64,000 nt of DNA from Runella aurantiaca (GTDB lineage: Bacteria > Bacteroidota > Bacteroidia > Cytophagales > Spirosomataceae). Positions 53,790 through 62,535 of the stretch are shown here, piece by piece. The notes under the pieces are model-generated. The model made no database searches. It was not told where the DNA came from and saw only the letters and a program-made list of their open reading frames with translations. Every line of letters starts with the position of its first letter. Position 1 is the stretch's first letter. The translations under genes were made by a program, and so were the position numbers. The stretch lies in NCBI RefSeq assembly GCF_003339505.1, contig NZ_QPIW01000011.1, forward strand, positions 62,001 through 126,000, written 5' to 3'.

Positions 53790-53804
53790 TCCAAAGGCGT
53801 GCCA
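53790..53804 (-). promoter_or_regulatory. Sigma-54-type promoter candidate of the efflux operon
   Basis: On the minus strand TGGCACG (complement of 53798-53804) matches the -24 consensus exactly and is followed by CCTTTGGA, where a G stands at the -12 position in place of the usual GC. The predicted start lies about 25 nt before the adaptor ATG. A small ATCAA-N4-TTGAT inverted repeat sits immediately upstream (53808-53821). Confidence 0.5.
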
Positions 53805-53853
53805 CCAATCAACCAATTGATTATCAGAAATTTATTGTATTTACAAAAAACAA

Positions 53854-53877
53854 AAAGTGTTCGGTATCGAACACTTT
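53854..53877 (-). terminator. Terminator of the Rpn nuclease gene
   Basis: AAAGTGTTCG pairs exactly with CGAACACTTT around a 4-nt loop; on the minus strand it is followed by TTTTTGTTTTTTG, 34 nt after the stop at 53911. Confidence 0.8.
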
Positions 53878-53910
53878 GTTTGAAATTGGGAAAGGATAAA
53901 AAAGGTTATT

Positions 53911-54864
53911 TTATTCGTTTTTCAACTTTTCCAGTTCTTCGACGGTTAGCCCAGTCAGGCGAATAATAATATCCATAGGGATATTTTCGGCAATAGCATT
54001 ACGAGCTATCTCAATCTTGCCTTCTATTTTGCCTTCAATTTTGCCTTCAATCTTGCCTTCTATTAATCCTTTTTTCTTCCCTTCAATAAGCCCTATCATT
54101 CGACCTTCCGTTTTTCCCTTTAACTCTCCCCTTAACTCACCCTCTGCAATGGCCGTATCAATGACATTTTTCAAATCTCTGTAATATTTGAGGCTGGCTT
54201 CATAGCTATCCCGTTCGTCAGGAGTGAATTTTGCGATTTCGGCGGCCTCAAACAATCGAGTAAAAATCTTCTCCTGCAATGCTTTCGGACGATTGTCTAA
54301 ATAAGGGAGATGTTTCAAAACATACAGCCATTTGTCATAGGTGGTTTCTAGCTCTTCCTCTGTTTTTGTAAAATGAGGCATTTCTAAATAGATAAAAGTC
54401 AATTTATCATAGAATACCCGGCAGTTTTGGTCCTTCAATTGCACTTCATGACGTACTTCTTTTTCATTGCTATCTTCCGTAAATACAAAATCAAGAATGC
54501 CAACGGTGTATATTTCCGACAATTTAAAATCCCAATCACCCCGCTTTGCCTGTTCCTGTATGGGAAAAGAAGAATAAAAAATGCTCCGGTCTTTAAAGTA
54601 GTTTTGCTTGGCCTTTTGCATTTCTACAATGAAACGCTCTCCGTTCGTACCTACACAATACAAATCAAAAATGGCCTTTCGATCTATTTCCGTGTTCCCG
54701 ATTTGTTCATTCTTTGCGTAAGACAATTCCGCAATCTTATGACGGTTGGGAAGCACTACCTGATTTAAAAAATCAATCAATAAGTCTTTGTTGAGCTCTG
54801 TGCCAAACAATTTTTTAAAGCCAAAATCCGTAAAGGGATTAACATATTTCTCTTTAATACTCAC
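53911..54864 (-). CDS. Rpn/PD-(D/E)XK nuclease family protein (transposase-like)
   Basis: A 317-residue protein of the Rpn family. The N-terminal MSIKEKYVNPFTDFGFKKLF and the catalytic core IFDLYCVGTNGERFIVEMQK mark the PD-(D/E)XK nuclease fold. The C-terminal part contains GKIEGKIEGKIEGKIE from a 12-bp tandem repeat, then a helical end (PMDIIIRLTGLTVEELEKLK). Rpn proteins in other bacteria promote recA-independent recombination or act as toxins. An internal ATG at 54099 would give 62 residues containing the repeat region. Confidence 0.88.
   Translation of the reverse strand: MSIKEKYVNPFTDFGFKKLFGTELNKDLLIDFLNQVVLPNRHKIAELSYAKNEQIGNTEIDRKAIFDLYCVGTNGERFIVEMQKAKQNYFKDRSIFYSSFPIQEQAKRGDWDFKLSEIYTVGILDFVFTEDSNEKEVRHEVQLKDQNCRVFYDKLTFIYLEMPHFTKTEEELETTYDKWLYVLKHLPYLDNRPKALQEKIFTRLFEAAEIAKFTPDERDSYEASLKYYRDLKNVIDTAIAEGELRGELKGKTEGRMIGLIEGKKKGLIEGKIEGKIEGKIEGKIEIARNAIAENIPMDIIIRLTGLTVEELEKLKNE
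54011..54070 (-). repeat. 12-bp tandem repeat in the Rpn gene
   Basis: Five consecutive 12-nt units (such as TCAATTTTGCCT) encode EGKI or IEGK repeats; unit number could vary by slipped-strand mispairing without breaking the frame. Confidence 0.8.
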
Positions 54865-55095
54865 GTGGTTATGAAGTTTTGAAACAAATTTACGATTTTT
54901 AAGTAAATGCCACTTTTAAAATTCTTAGTAAGTAACAATCCTCCAAATGTGCCTATATTTACTCAATAGGCAATTCCATTACAGTTTCGTCGTCATCGAA
55001 AGGCCGTTCGTCGATAAGGGGGCGGTTAAAGGTTTGCAAAACCTAACTTTTATATTCAATTTTATGTTATATACCCAAATTTAACCTTTTCAAAC

Positions 55096-55560
55096 ATGGC
55101 ATTATTTAACCTGAAAATCAACGGAAAAACGTACAAAGCCGACGTTGATGCCAATACGCCTCTGCTCTGGGTATTGCGCGACCACCTCGATTTAGTAGGC
55201 ACCAAATACGGCTGCGGAATGGCGATGTGCGGTGCCTGTACCGTACACGTAAACGGCGAGGCTACCCGCTCATGCGTGGTGCCTGTATCCAACGTATCTA
55301 ATGCGACCATTACGACGGTAGAGGGACTATCTGAAACCGGAACCCACCCAGTGCAGGAAGCATGGGATGAAGTAGACGTACCGCAGTGCGGCTACTGTCA
55401 GGCAGGCCAAATGATGACGGCATCGGCATTGCTCGCCAAAAATGCCAACCCTTCCGACAAAGAAATTGAGGAAGCAATGGTGGGTAACATCTGCCGTTGT
55501 GGCACGTACCACCGGATTCACGATGCGGTGAAGTTGGCAGCCGCCAAAATGAAAAAATAA
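55096..55560 (+). CDS. [2Fe-2S] subunit of a molybdenum hydroxylase (IorA-type)
   Basis: A 154-residue two-cluster iron-sulfur protein. The plant-type cluster ligands are Cys40, Cys45, Cys48 and Cys60 (YGCGMAMCGAC), and the second cluster ligands are Cys98, Cys101, Cys133 and Cys135 (PQCGYCQ, ICRCG). This is the small subunit of xanthine dehydrogenase/aldehyde oxidase/isoquinoline 1-oxidoreductase enzymes. It starts 52 nt before the large subunit gene. The 230 nt upstream show no convincing promoter or gene. Confidence 0.93.
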   Translation: MALFNLKINGKTYKADVDANTPLLWVLRDHLDLVGTKYGCGMAMCGACTVHVNGEATRSCVVPVSNVSNATITTVEGLSETGTHPVQEAWDEVDVPQCGYCQAGQMMTASALLAKNANPSDKEIEEAMVGNICRCGTYHRIHDAVKLAAAKMKK

Positions 55561-55612
55561 TTCCTTTCCTGAACCATTCTAACCACGGGCGGGTCCGTCC
55601 GTACCACATAGC

Positions 55613-57742
55613 ATGAGCACTAATCAATCCAGAAGAGATTTCTTCAAAACATCTGCCACCGCGGCCGGTGGCTTAGTACTCGGATTTGGCTGGTTTTCGT
55701 CGGAGGCCTTTGAGCCTGGCGTATTGACCAAAACCGCCGCCGATACCATCGACTTTAACGCTTATCTGGCCATTGCGCCTTCGGGCATCATTACCATATA
55801 TTCGCCTAATCCTGAAATCGGGCAAGGCATCAAAACGGCTTTCCCAATCATTGTGGCTGAAGAATTGGACGCCGATTGGAGCAAAGTAAAGGTAGAACAG
55901 GCGCCATTGGATACCAAAAAATTTGAACGTCAAGTTACTGGAGGAAGTGGCGCTATCCGCCACTCATGGGAACGCCTACGCAAAGCAGGAGCCACCGCCC
56001 GCGCCATGTTGATGGAAGCTGCCGCCAAAAAATGGAGCGTACCAATTAGCGAGTGTAGCACCAGCAAAGGCTTCGTAATGCACAGCTCTGGCAAAAAACT
56101 AAGCTACGGCGAGTTGGCAACGGACGCTGCCCAAATTGCGCCTCCAACAACGGTAAAGCTCAAAGATAAAAGCAACTTCACCTTAATTGGGACTTCCGTA
56201 AAAGGCGTTGATAGCAAAGACATTTTGACGGGAAAAAACCTTTTTGGCATTGACTATAAGCGCGAAGGTATGCTGAACGCCATGATTCAACGCCCGCCAG
56301 CTTTCGGTCTCAAATTGAAATCATTTGACGCGACCGAGGCCAAGAAAATGCCCGGTATCACAGATGTAGTTTCCTTTGGCAATAAAGTAGCCATCGTCGG
56401 AAAAACCACTTGGGAAGTGATGCAGGCCCGCAAAGCCGTGAAAATTGAGTGGGAAAAAGAAAAAGACCTCGAAAGCTCCGCCGACCACGACCGCATTTTC
56501 AAAGAAATGCTCAACAGCACCACCGCGACCGTTCACCGCAAAGACGGCGACATAGAAGCAGCTTTCAAAAATGCCTACAAGGTCATTGAAGCCGAATATC
56601 AATGCCCATTCCTGCCCCATAGCCCGATGGAGCCGATGAACTTTTTTGCCCATTTCAAAGGCGATAGCATCGAGATGGCTGGCCCAAGCCAGACGCCCCA
56701 AAGTGCGCAAAACCAAATTGCGAAAATGTTCAACATGGCTCCCGAAAAAGTCACCATAGAACTGACCCGTATGGGTGGAGGATTTGGTCGTCGCCTCAAC
56801 ACCGACTACGCCGTGGAAGCCGCCGAGTTGTCGAGCATCATCAAAGCACCCGTAAAAGTAACTTGGTCACGCGAGGATGACACCGCTGGAGGAATTTACC
56901 GCCCCGCCGTGCGTTATCGCTTCAAAGCTTCCATCGACAAAGCGGGCAATATCACTGGCTATATGCTCCACGGTGCTGGAATGAACGCTGGGAACGCCAC
57001 CCGCCCCGACAACTTTCCGGTAGGTGCTATTGAAAATACATTGATTCAATCTAACGACCATAAATCACCCATTACTACTGGCCCTTGGCGGGCACCGATT
57101 ACCAACTTTTTGGCTTACGCCGAGCAGGCGTTTTTGGATGAAGTAGCCATGGCAGGCGGCAAAGACCCCATTCAGTTACGGATGGAATTGTTGGATAAAT
57201 CCATTAAAAGCCCAGTCGGAAAAATCACTTACGAGCCAGAACGTTTCCGCGAGGCAATTAAGTTGGTGGCTGATAAAGCAGGGTGGGGCAAGAAGAAAAA
57301 AGGAGTTTACCAAGGCTTCAGCGTCTACTTCTCACACAACTCATACGTAGCCCAAATTGCCGAAATGGCCAATGTTAAAGGAAAGCCCGTTTTGAAAAAG
57401 GTATACGCATCCGTTGATTGCGGCATCGTCATCAACGAAAGCAGCGCCCAAAATCAAGTCTACGGCGCTATCGTGGATGGGCTTGGTCATGCCATGTACG
57501 GAAATCTTACTTTCAAAGACGGCGCACCTCAGCAGGATAATTTTAACAAATACCGCCTGATTCGCTACAACGAAGTTCCTGATATTGAGGTACATTTTGT
57601 CAAAAATGGCATCGACCCTACAGGCCTTGGAGAACCTGCATTGCCTCCAACGGGCGGAGCCATTGCCAATGCTATTTTCAAAACAACGGGCAAGCGACTC
57701 TACAATCAGCCTTTTTCTGAACAAGGAGCCACATTGGGTTAA
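55613..57742 (+). CDS. Molybdopterin-binding subunit of a molybdenum hydroxylase (IorB-type), Tat-exported
   Basis: A 709-residue subunit with a twin-arginine signal (QSRRDFFKTSATAAGGLVLG), so the enzyme acts in the periplasm with the iron-sulfur subunit carried along. The molybdopterin domain motifs include GGSGAIRHSW, RMGGGFGRRLN, and the Glu in the final GLGEPALPPTGGAI. No FAD-binding third subunit gene is adjacent, consistent with the two-subunit IorAB layout that passes electrons to a cytochrome. The substrate, an aldehyde or N-heterocycle, is unknown. Confidence 0.92.
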   Translation: MSTNQSRRDFFKTSATAAGGLVLGFGWFSSEAFEPGVLTKTAADTIDFNAYLAIAPSGIITIYSPNPEIGQGIKTAFPIIVAEELDADWSKVKVEQAPLDTKKFERQVTGGSGAIRHSWERLRKAGATARAMLMEAAAKKWSVPISECSTSKGFVMHSSGKKLSYGELATDAAQIAPPTTVKLKDKSNFTLIGTSVKGVDSKDILTGKNLFGIDYKREGMLNAMIQRPPAFGLKLKSFDATEAKKMPGITDVVSFGNKVAIVGKTTWEVMQARKAVKIEWEKEKDLESSADHDRIFKEMLNSTTATVHRKDGDIEAAFKNAYKVIEAEYQCPFLPHSPMEPMNFFAHFKGDSIEMAGPSQTPQSAQNQIAKMFNMAPEKVTIELTRMGGGFGRRLNTDYAVEAAELSSIIKAPVKVTWSREDDTAGGIYRPAVRYRFKASIDKAGNITGYMLHGAGMNAGNATRPDNFPVGAIENTLIQSNDHKSPITTGPWRAPITNFLAYAEQAFLDEVAMAGGKDPIQLRMELLDKSIKSPVGKITYEPERFREAIKLVADKAGWGKKKKGVYQGFSVYFSHNSYVAQIAEMANVKGKPVLKKVYASVDCGIVINESSAQNQVYGAIVDGLGHAMYGNLTFKDGAPQQDNFNKYRLIRYNEVPDIEVHFVKNGIDPTGLGEPALPPTGGAIANAIFKTTGKRLYNQPFSEQGATLG

Positions 57743-57807
57743 TAGGCCTCAAAGGAAGACTATTGTCAAACCAACTTTTCCGTCTATTTTTGTGACGCCA
57801 ATACGGT

Positions 57808-57853
57808 AACGTCGGCAAGGATTGGGTTCCCCACTCAAAACCTTGCCGGCGTT
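57808..57853. repeat. Hairpin repeat related to the 31.25-kb repeat
   Basis: AACGTCGGCAAGG (57808-57820) pairs with CCTTGCCGGCGTT (57841-57853) with one mismatch and a 20-nt loop; the family core AACGTCGGC is the same as at 31252-31318. Confidence 0.7.
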
Positions 57854-57884
57854 TTGAAATTCACTACTCAATACACATAAATAC

Positions 57885-59279
57885 ATGGCTTCACAGTACG
57901 ATTTGATAATTATTGGCAGCGGGCCCGGTGGCTACGTAGCCGCCATCCGCGCTTCCCAATTGGGATTAAAAACCGCTATTGTAGAAAAAGAAAGCCTCGG
58001 AGGTATTTGCCTTAACTGGGGCTGTATCCCTACCAAAGCGTTATTGAAAAGCGCTCAGGTATTTCAGTACATCAACCACGCCAAAGATTACGGTATCACG
58101 GTTGGCAATGCTGAAGCTGATTTCGGCGCGGTTATTAAGCGTAGCCGTGACGTAGCCAACGGCATGAGCAAAGGCGTTAACTTTCTGATGAAGAAAAACA
58201 AAATCGACATCATCGAAGGCGCAGGTCGCGTAAAACCCGGCAAAAAAGTAGAAGTTGAAAAGGACGGGAAGAAAACCGAATACACGGCTACGAGCATCAT
58301 CATTGCCACGGGAGGCCGCGCCCGTCAGCTTCCCAATGTTCCTATCGACGGTCAGAAAGTAATCGAGTACCGCAAAGCAATGTCGTTGGAAAAACAACCT
58401 AAGTCATTGCTCGTTATTGGTTCTGGAGCAATCGGCGTTGAGTTTGCGTACGTGTACGCCAGCATGGGCACCAAAGTAACGATTGTGGAGTTTATGCCAA
58501 ACGTGGTTCCAGTCGAAGACGAGGACATCTCGAAAGAACTGGCAAAACAATACAAAAAAATGGGTATCGAAATCCACCTCAATTCAAGCGTGGAAAAAGT
58601 AGATACAAGCGGTGCAGGTTGTGTGTCGACCGTAAAAACCCCTTCTGGTGAAATCAAAATCGAAACCGATATTGTACTTTCTGCGGCTGGTGTGGTAGCC
58701 AACATTGAAAACATCGGTTTGGAAGAAACGGGTATCAAAGTTGAAAAAGGAAAAATTACGACCGATGATTTTTACCAAACCAATGTTCCAGGATATTACG
58801 CCATCGGTGATGTGACCAAAGGCCAAGCCTTGGCACACGTTGCCTCGGCCGAAGGAATTATCTGCGTTGAAAAAATCGCTGGTCAGCCACACGTACATCC
58901 GCTCAATTACAACAATATCCCTGGCTGTACGTATTGTACCCCCGAAATAGCTTCGGTAGGCTATACTGAAAAAGCCGCCAAAGAAGCCGGATACGAGATT
59001 AAAGTAGGTAAATTCCCCTTCTCCGCATCAGGAAAAGCCAAAGCCGCTGGTACGCCAGAAGGTTTTGTAAAAGTGATTTTTGACGCTAAGTACGGCGAAT
59101 GGCTCGGTGCGCACATGATTGGCACCAACGTAACCGAAATGATTGCCGAAGTAGTGGTTGCCCGTAATTTGGAAACCACTGGTCACGAAATCGTAAAGTC
59201 GGTTCACCCACACCCTACCATGTCGGAAGCGATCATGGAAGCGGCCGCCGCTGCTTACGGGGAGGTGATTCACCTATAA
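57885..59279 (+). CDS. lpdA: Dihydrolipoyl dehydrogenase
   Basis: A 464-residue FAD-dependent oxidoreductase that reoxidises lipoyl groups of 2-oxoacid dehydrogenase complexes with NAD. It has the FAD motif IIGSGPGGYVAAIRA, the redox-active pair Cys42 and Cys47 in GGICLNWGCIPT, the NAD motif VIGSGAIGVEFAY, and the catalytic His-Glu pair in HPHPTMSE near the C-terminus. No other complex subunit gene is beside it. It is followed by a strong terminator. Confidence 0.96.
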   Translation: MASQYDLIIIGSGPGGYVAAIRASQLGLKTAIVEKESLGGICLNWGCIPTKALLKSAQVFQYINHAKDYGITVGNAEADFGAVIKRSRDVANGMSKGVNFLMKKNKIDIIEGAGRVKPGKKVEVEKDGKKTEYTATSIIIATGGRARQLPNVPIDGQKVIEYRKAMSLEKQPKSLLVIGSGAIGVEFAYVYASMGTKVTIVEFMPNVVPVEDEDISKELAKQYKKMGIEIHLNSSVEKVDTSGAGCVSTVKTPSGEIKIETDIVLSAAGVVANIENIGLEETGIKVEKGKITTDDFYQTNVPGYYAIGDVTKGQALAHVASAEGIICVEKIAGQPHVHPLNYNNIPGCTYCTPEIASVGYTEKAAKEAGYEIKVGKFPFSASGKAKAAGTPEGFVKVIFDAKYGEWLGAHMIGTNVTEMIAEVVVARNLETTGHEIVKSVHPHPTMSEAIMEAAAAAYGEVIHL

Positions 59280-59300
59280 AATTTTCAGTAAAATAGTTGC

Positions 59301-59339
59301 AGGCCCGTATCCGTAAATCACTGATACGGGCCTTTTTTT
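59301..59339 (+). terminator. lpdA terminator
   Basis: AGGCCCGTATC and GATACGGGCCT are exact 11-bp arms with an 11-nt loop, followed by seven T residues. Confidence 0.9.
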
Positions 59340-59554
59340 CAAGGCCCCACTGGAAATACCCAGCTTTTCCCAAAACATCGCTCGGTATACTATTTTCAGG
59401 ACTGGCATACATTTTTTATCAAAGCTAAAGAGTTGATTTCTATAGATTCAACCCATTTAATTACTTTTCGTCACAATAGACAAGCCTTTTATCCGTTTTG
59501 GATTGCGTATTTATTTATCAAATGCCATCTTCGCGTCAAATCTCACTCAATGCC

Positions 59555-60328
59555 ATGATTCGCATTCTCAATTATAGTATACTTATCACCGTTTGTTGCC
59601 TCTTAGCTTCCTGTTTTTCTGAAGAGAAAAAAGCCGCCGTTACTACTGGGCCAGTTTACACCTTGGTTTTTATGGACAAAACCCAGAGTGTCAATGTCAA
59701 CAAAGCTTTTGTCGCCCAGAAATATCAGCAAATATTAAGTGATTTGATTGAGCAAAACATTCGTCAAAAAGGTGATAAATTGGAAGTGTATTTTATTCAT
59801 GAAAATACCCAAAAAGCACGTGCATTATCTCTTACCTGTCGTACCGAAGTAGAAGATATCAGTCACATGAACGCGACCGACCGCGAAGCGGCTCAAACCA
59901 CTGCTGACCTCACCCTCCAGCGCGAACGTATGATATTTCTGCGGCAGTTAATGGCAAAGTTAGGTATCCAAAACGTGGGAAATTCTCAGCGCCAAACGGA
60001 TATTTGGGCGAGCCTGCCCGTTATTAACAAAGCCACCGAAACGGGTGCCGAAGTAAAAGTATATTATCTGAGCGATATGATCGAGAGCATGAAAGGCGCC
60101 AATCGCCGCGATTTTCATTCAATTCCTCCCCAAGACAATAGTCAAGCTGAAAGTTGGGCCAAAGCCGATGCCAAAGCCATGCAGCAATACGCCCTAAACG
60201 CGGCTGAAATTAAAATTGCGTTACCTTTTGAGCCTACAAGCAGCACCAAAGAAAACAATCCTACCGTAACCCATTATTGGAGTACTTTATTGCAGGAGCT
60301 GGGCGCTGGTACGGTGGATGAATTGTAA
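59555..60328 (+). CDS. Lipoprotein with a VWA-like fold, uncharacterised
   Basis: About 257 residues from the ATG at 59555, the start that gives a short signal with lipobox LLASC; ATGs further upstream (59498, 59522) add unlikely residues. The mature part has a VWA-like pattern: LVFMDKTQSV, where a MIDAS aspartate would be, and KVYYLSDMIES with a later Asp. Between them is a polar helical region (RERMIFLRQLMAKLGIQNVG). The stop is 2 nt from the stop of the next, opposite-strand gene. No function is known; partner is unclear. Confidence 0.7.
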   Translation: MIRILNYSILITVCCLLASCFSEEKKAAVTTGPVYTLVFMDKTQSVNVNKAFVAQKYQQILSDLIEQNIRQKGDKLEVYFIHENTQKARALSLTCRTEVEDISHMNATDREAAQTTADLTLQRERMIFLRQLMAKLGIQNVGNSQRQTDIWASLPVINKATETGAEVKVYYLSDMIESMKGANRRDFHSIPPQDNSQAESWAKADAKAMQQYALNAAEIKIALPFEPTSSTKENNPTVTHYWSTLLQELGAGTVDEL

Positions 60329-60330
60329 CT

Positions 60331-60837
60331 TCAATTAAATAATTTTCGCCAGCCCCACAAAAGGAGTACGAGTAACACGGCAAAAATCACCAGTACGTAT
60401 TCAAATTTGAGGTAAGAAAAGACCACAATACGCGTACGGTCTACAATCCACATCAGGGCGATGACGGCAAAAATCATCAATACCAAACCACTTAATTTCT
60501 GAAATCCAGGAATGTAATCAAACGAAATGACATTCCGACGAATCAGCCAAAGCGTCAGCAACATGGCAAAAAAGGGAAGAATCTGCGTATAAATATTAAA
60601 ATCAAAGATACTCCGACGTTCAAACAAAAAAAGGTAAACATTGAGCGCCACAGCAAAAATGCCCGGTATGCAGGCTAAATAAATCAAGAAAGCGTAGAAG
60701 TAATTCCAAGGTGACAGGTGACCTTCATTTTTGCCCAGCAGATTTGCCAGAAGGGCCATCAGAGGCAGTAAGGCGAAGTAAATAAGCACCCAATCGGGGC
60801 GTTCACCTACACGATCAAAGAATTGTTGTAATGTCAT
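60331..60837 (-). CDS. Four-helix inner-membrane protein, uncharacterised
   Basis: A 168-residue protein with four or five predicted helices (VLIYFALLPLMALLANLL, FYAFLIYLACIPGIFAVALN, FFAMLLTLWLI, LVLMIFAVIALMWIV). The cytosolic ends carry RR/DRTR charges. I recognise no family. It lies downstream of the coiled-coil membrane protein on the same strand, with a 12-bp hairpin in the 74-nt gap. Confidence 0.65.
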   Translation of the reverse strand: MTLQQFFDRVGERPDWVLIYFALLPLMALLANLLGKNEGHLSPWNYFYAFLIYLACIPGIFAVALNVYLFLFERRSIFDFNIYTQILPFFAMLLTLWLIRRNVISFDYIPGFQKLSGLVLMIFAVIALMWIVDRTRIVVFSYLKFEYVLVIFAVLLVLLLWGWRKLFN

Positions 60838-60862
60838 GGTTTAGGAGTCATGAGATAGGAAT

Positions 60863-60896
60863 GAGGAGCGAGTTTCATTCTAAGAACTCGCTCCTC
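60863..60896 (-). terminator. Hairpin between the two minus-strand membrane genes
   Basis: GAGGAGCGAGTT pairs exactly with AACTCGCTCCTC around a 10-nt loop. No clear U-run follows on the minus strand, so it may be a partial terminator or a processing site. Confidence 0.5.
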
Positions 60897-60911
60897 AATG
60901 CTCATTTCTAA

Positions 60912-62060
60912 TTAAAAAATATCCGTAATTCCACCGCCCGCATTTTTTTGATCCGGGGTAAGTTTATAATTGGGGTTAGAGACACGATTGGGGTCGCTCA
61001 CTTCAAATTCCCCTCCTTTGATTTGATTAGCAAAAGTTTCAAGGCGAGCATAAGCGCGCTCATCGTTCGGGTTGAAATCTTTGACGATGCTGTCCAAATC
61101 ACGGATATTGGCTTGGGTATTGGCAATATCGCTGGCAATTTGTCCCGAGATCACTTCCAGTGCATAATCCAACTGCCAATCCTGATTTTGTCCGAGTACC
61201 TTACGTGCACGAGTTGTAGCGTTGTTGGCGGCAGCCATCGCCCGTGATTCTGTTTTCAGTAAATTAATACTTGTGGCAAAATCTTTGAGTTTCTCGTCAA
61301 ACGCATGACCATACCCCACCAATTTACGGTCAAGTTTTGCAAACACGTTGGCGCGTGAGCCAAAGGTATCGACCAACCTCCGATAGGTTTCCGCTTCCGA
61401 AACGGACCGGTTGCCATCGCCAATAGCGGCATTTAGTTTTCCCTCCAACTCCACAAAATCGTCGGTTTCACGCGCAGCGTCACCGCCTTTTTCGAGCATT
61501 TTATCCAATTTTGCTTTCAGCACCTTAGCTTCTTCTTGGCAGTAAACAACCTTCTGACTGGCATCTTTGGCCAATTTTTCTGCCTTTACTGCTTCTTGCT
61601 TCATTTGAATTTTGCAGGCGTTTATTTCTGCTTTGACCGTCTCAAACTCTCGACGAGAATCTTTCATTTTGCCTAGCTGGTCATCCAATTCAGCAAATGG
61701 ATCAATTCTAATCAGAAGCTTGTGTAAACTACGGACAATGCGACGAAAGACTTTGAAAATGAGTGGCGAGAGCATAAAACCTAAAAGGACTGCGCCCACC
61801 ACGACCATGGCTTCAATCATTTTGAAACCCAGTGTAATGACCCCTACCAACAACGAAGTAATCAATGGCAACAATACGGTGATAAAGCCGTAGCCCACGG
61901 CAAGTATCAGGACCAGTCCTACCAACCATGCAATGGATTTTTCGCCTTTTTTCCAATTGGCCATATTTTCGGGAAGGACTTTTAATTTATTTTCGCCGCC
62001 TTCCAAATGTTTCAGAATCGGCAAATCAGAGAGTTTGGTTAGAGCTTGGTTATTTTCCAT
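60912..62060 (-). CDS. Membrane-anchored coiled-coil protein, uncharacterised
   Basis: A 382-residue protein. An N-terminal soluble stretch of about 35 residues is followed by two hydrophobic regions (AWLVGLVLILAVGYGF and MIEAMVVVGAVLLGFMLSPL), then a long charged alpha-helical region (about 125-300) with heptad-like patterns (QMKQEAVKAEKLAKDASQ, KAKLDKMLEK). The C-terminus is Gly/Asn-rich. It resembles membrane-scaffold or PspA-like helical proteins only in broad style. Function unknown. Confidence 0.65.
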   Translation of the reverse strand: MENNQALTKLSDLPILKHLEGGENKLKVLPENMANWKKGEKSIAWLVGLVLILAVGYGFITVLLPLITSLLVGVITLGFKMIEAMVVVGAVLLGFMLSPLIFKVFRRIVRSLHKLLIRIDPFAELDDQLGKMKDSRREFETVKAEINACKIQMKQEAVKAEKLAKDASQKVVYCQEEAKVLKAKLDKMLEKGGDAARETDDFVELEGKLNAAIGDGNRSVSEAETYRRLVDTFGSRANVFAKLDRKLVGYGHAFDEKLKDFATSINLLKTESRAMAAANNATTRARKVLGQNQDWQLDYALEVISGQIASDIANTQANIRDLDSIVKDFNPNDERAYARLETFANQIKGGEFEVSDPNRVSNPNYKLTPDQKNAGGGITDIF

Positions 62061-62086
62061 GAGCGAAAAAGTGGTTTTGATGCGTT

Positions 62087-62094
62087 CAAAAATA
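62087..62094 (-). promoter_or_regulatory. Candidate -7 element for the coiled-coil gene
   Basis: On the minus strand TATTTTTG matches TAnnTTTG exactly, 26 nt before the ATG at 62060. No good -33 is seen. Confidence 0.45.
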
Positions 62095-62535
62095 GTTATT
62101 TAAGTTTGAAATCTCCGTCGTCGGTATCCTAAACTTACTCAAATTGAGAAAGTGATGTATGGTTAATGATTGTTAACAATGATTTATTGATTACAAAGAT
62201 GAAAACGGTAACTTAGGTGCAAGTTAAAGAAATCCTTTCAGTCAAAAGCGAAGCAGTTAGTTAACGGCCTTTAACGCGACAGTAGGTTGAAAATCAAGTT
62301 TCTACATGGGTAGGATTGCTTTCGGAGATTTATAATACACCAAAGGTATAGCGTTCTCTGAAATCGTTTTAGGGTATTGGTATGAATGGTTGCGTAGCTT
62401 TAAGAAGTGTAAATTTTAGTTAAGATTGGCGGGATTTCCCAAATTAAAAAAAAACTCAAACAATCTCCCACCCACCACAGGCGTTTATCCGTCATTACTA
62501 TGTTTTTATTTCATAATTAACTCTCTTTTACAACC
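62095..62535. other. Intergenic region before the third PorT-family gene
   Basis: About 440 nt without a supported gene. It has a 12-bp perfect palindrome ATTGTTAACAAT at 62169-62180, and a weak TATGTTTT in the last 50 nt. Otherwise I see nothing I can name. Confidence 0.4.
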
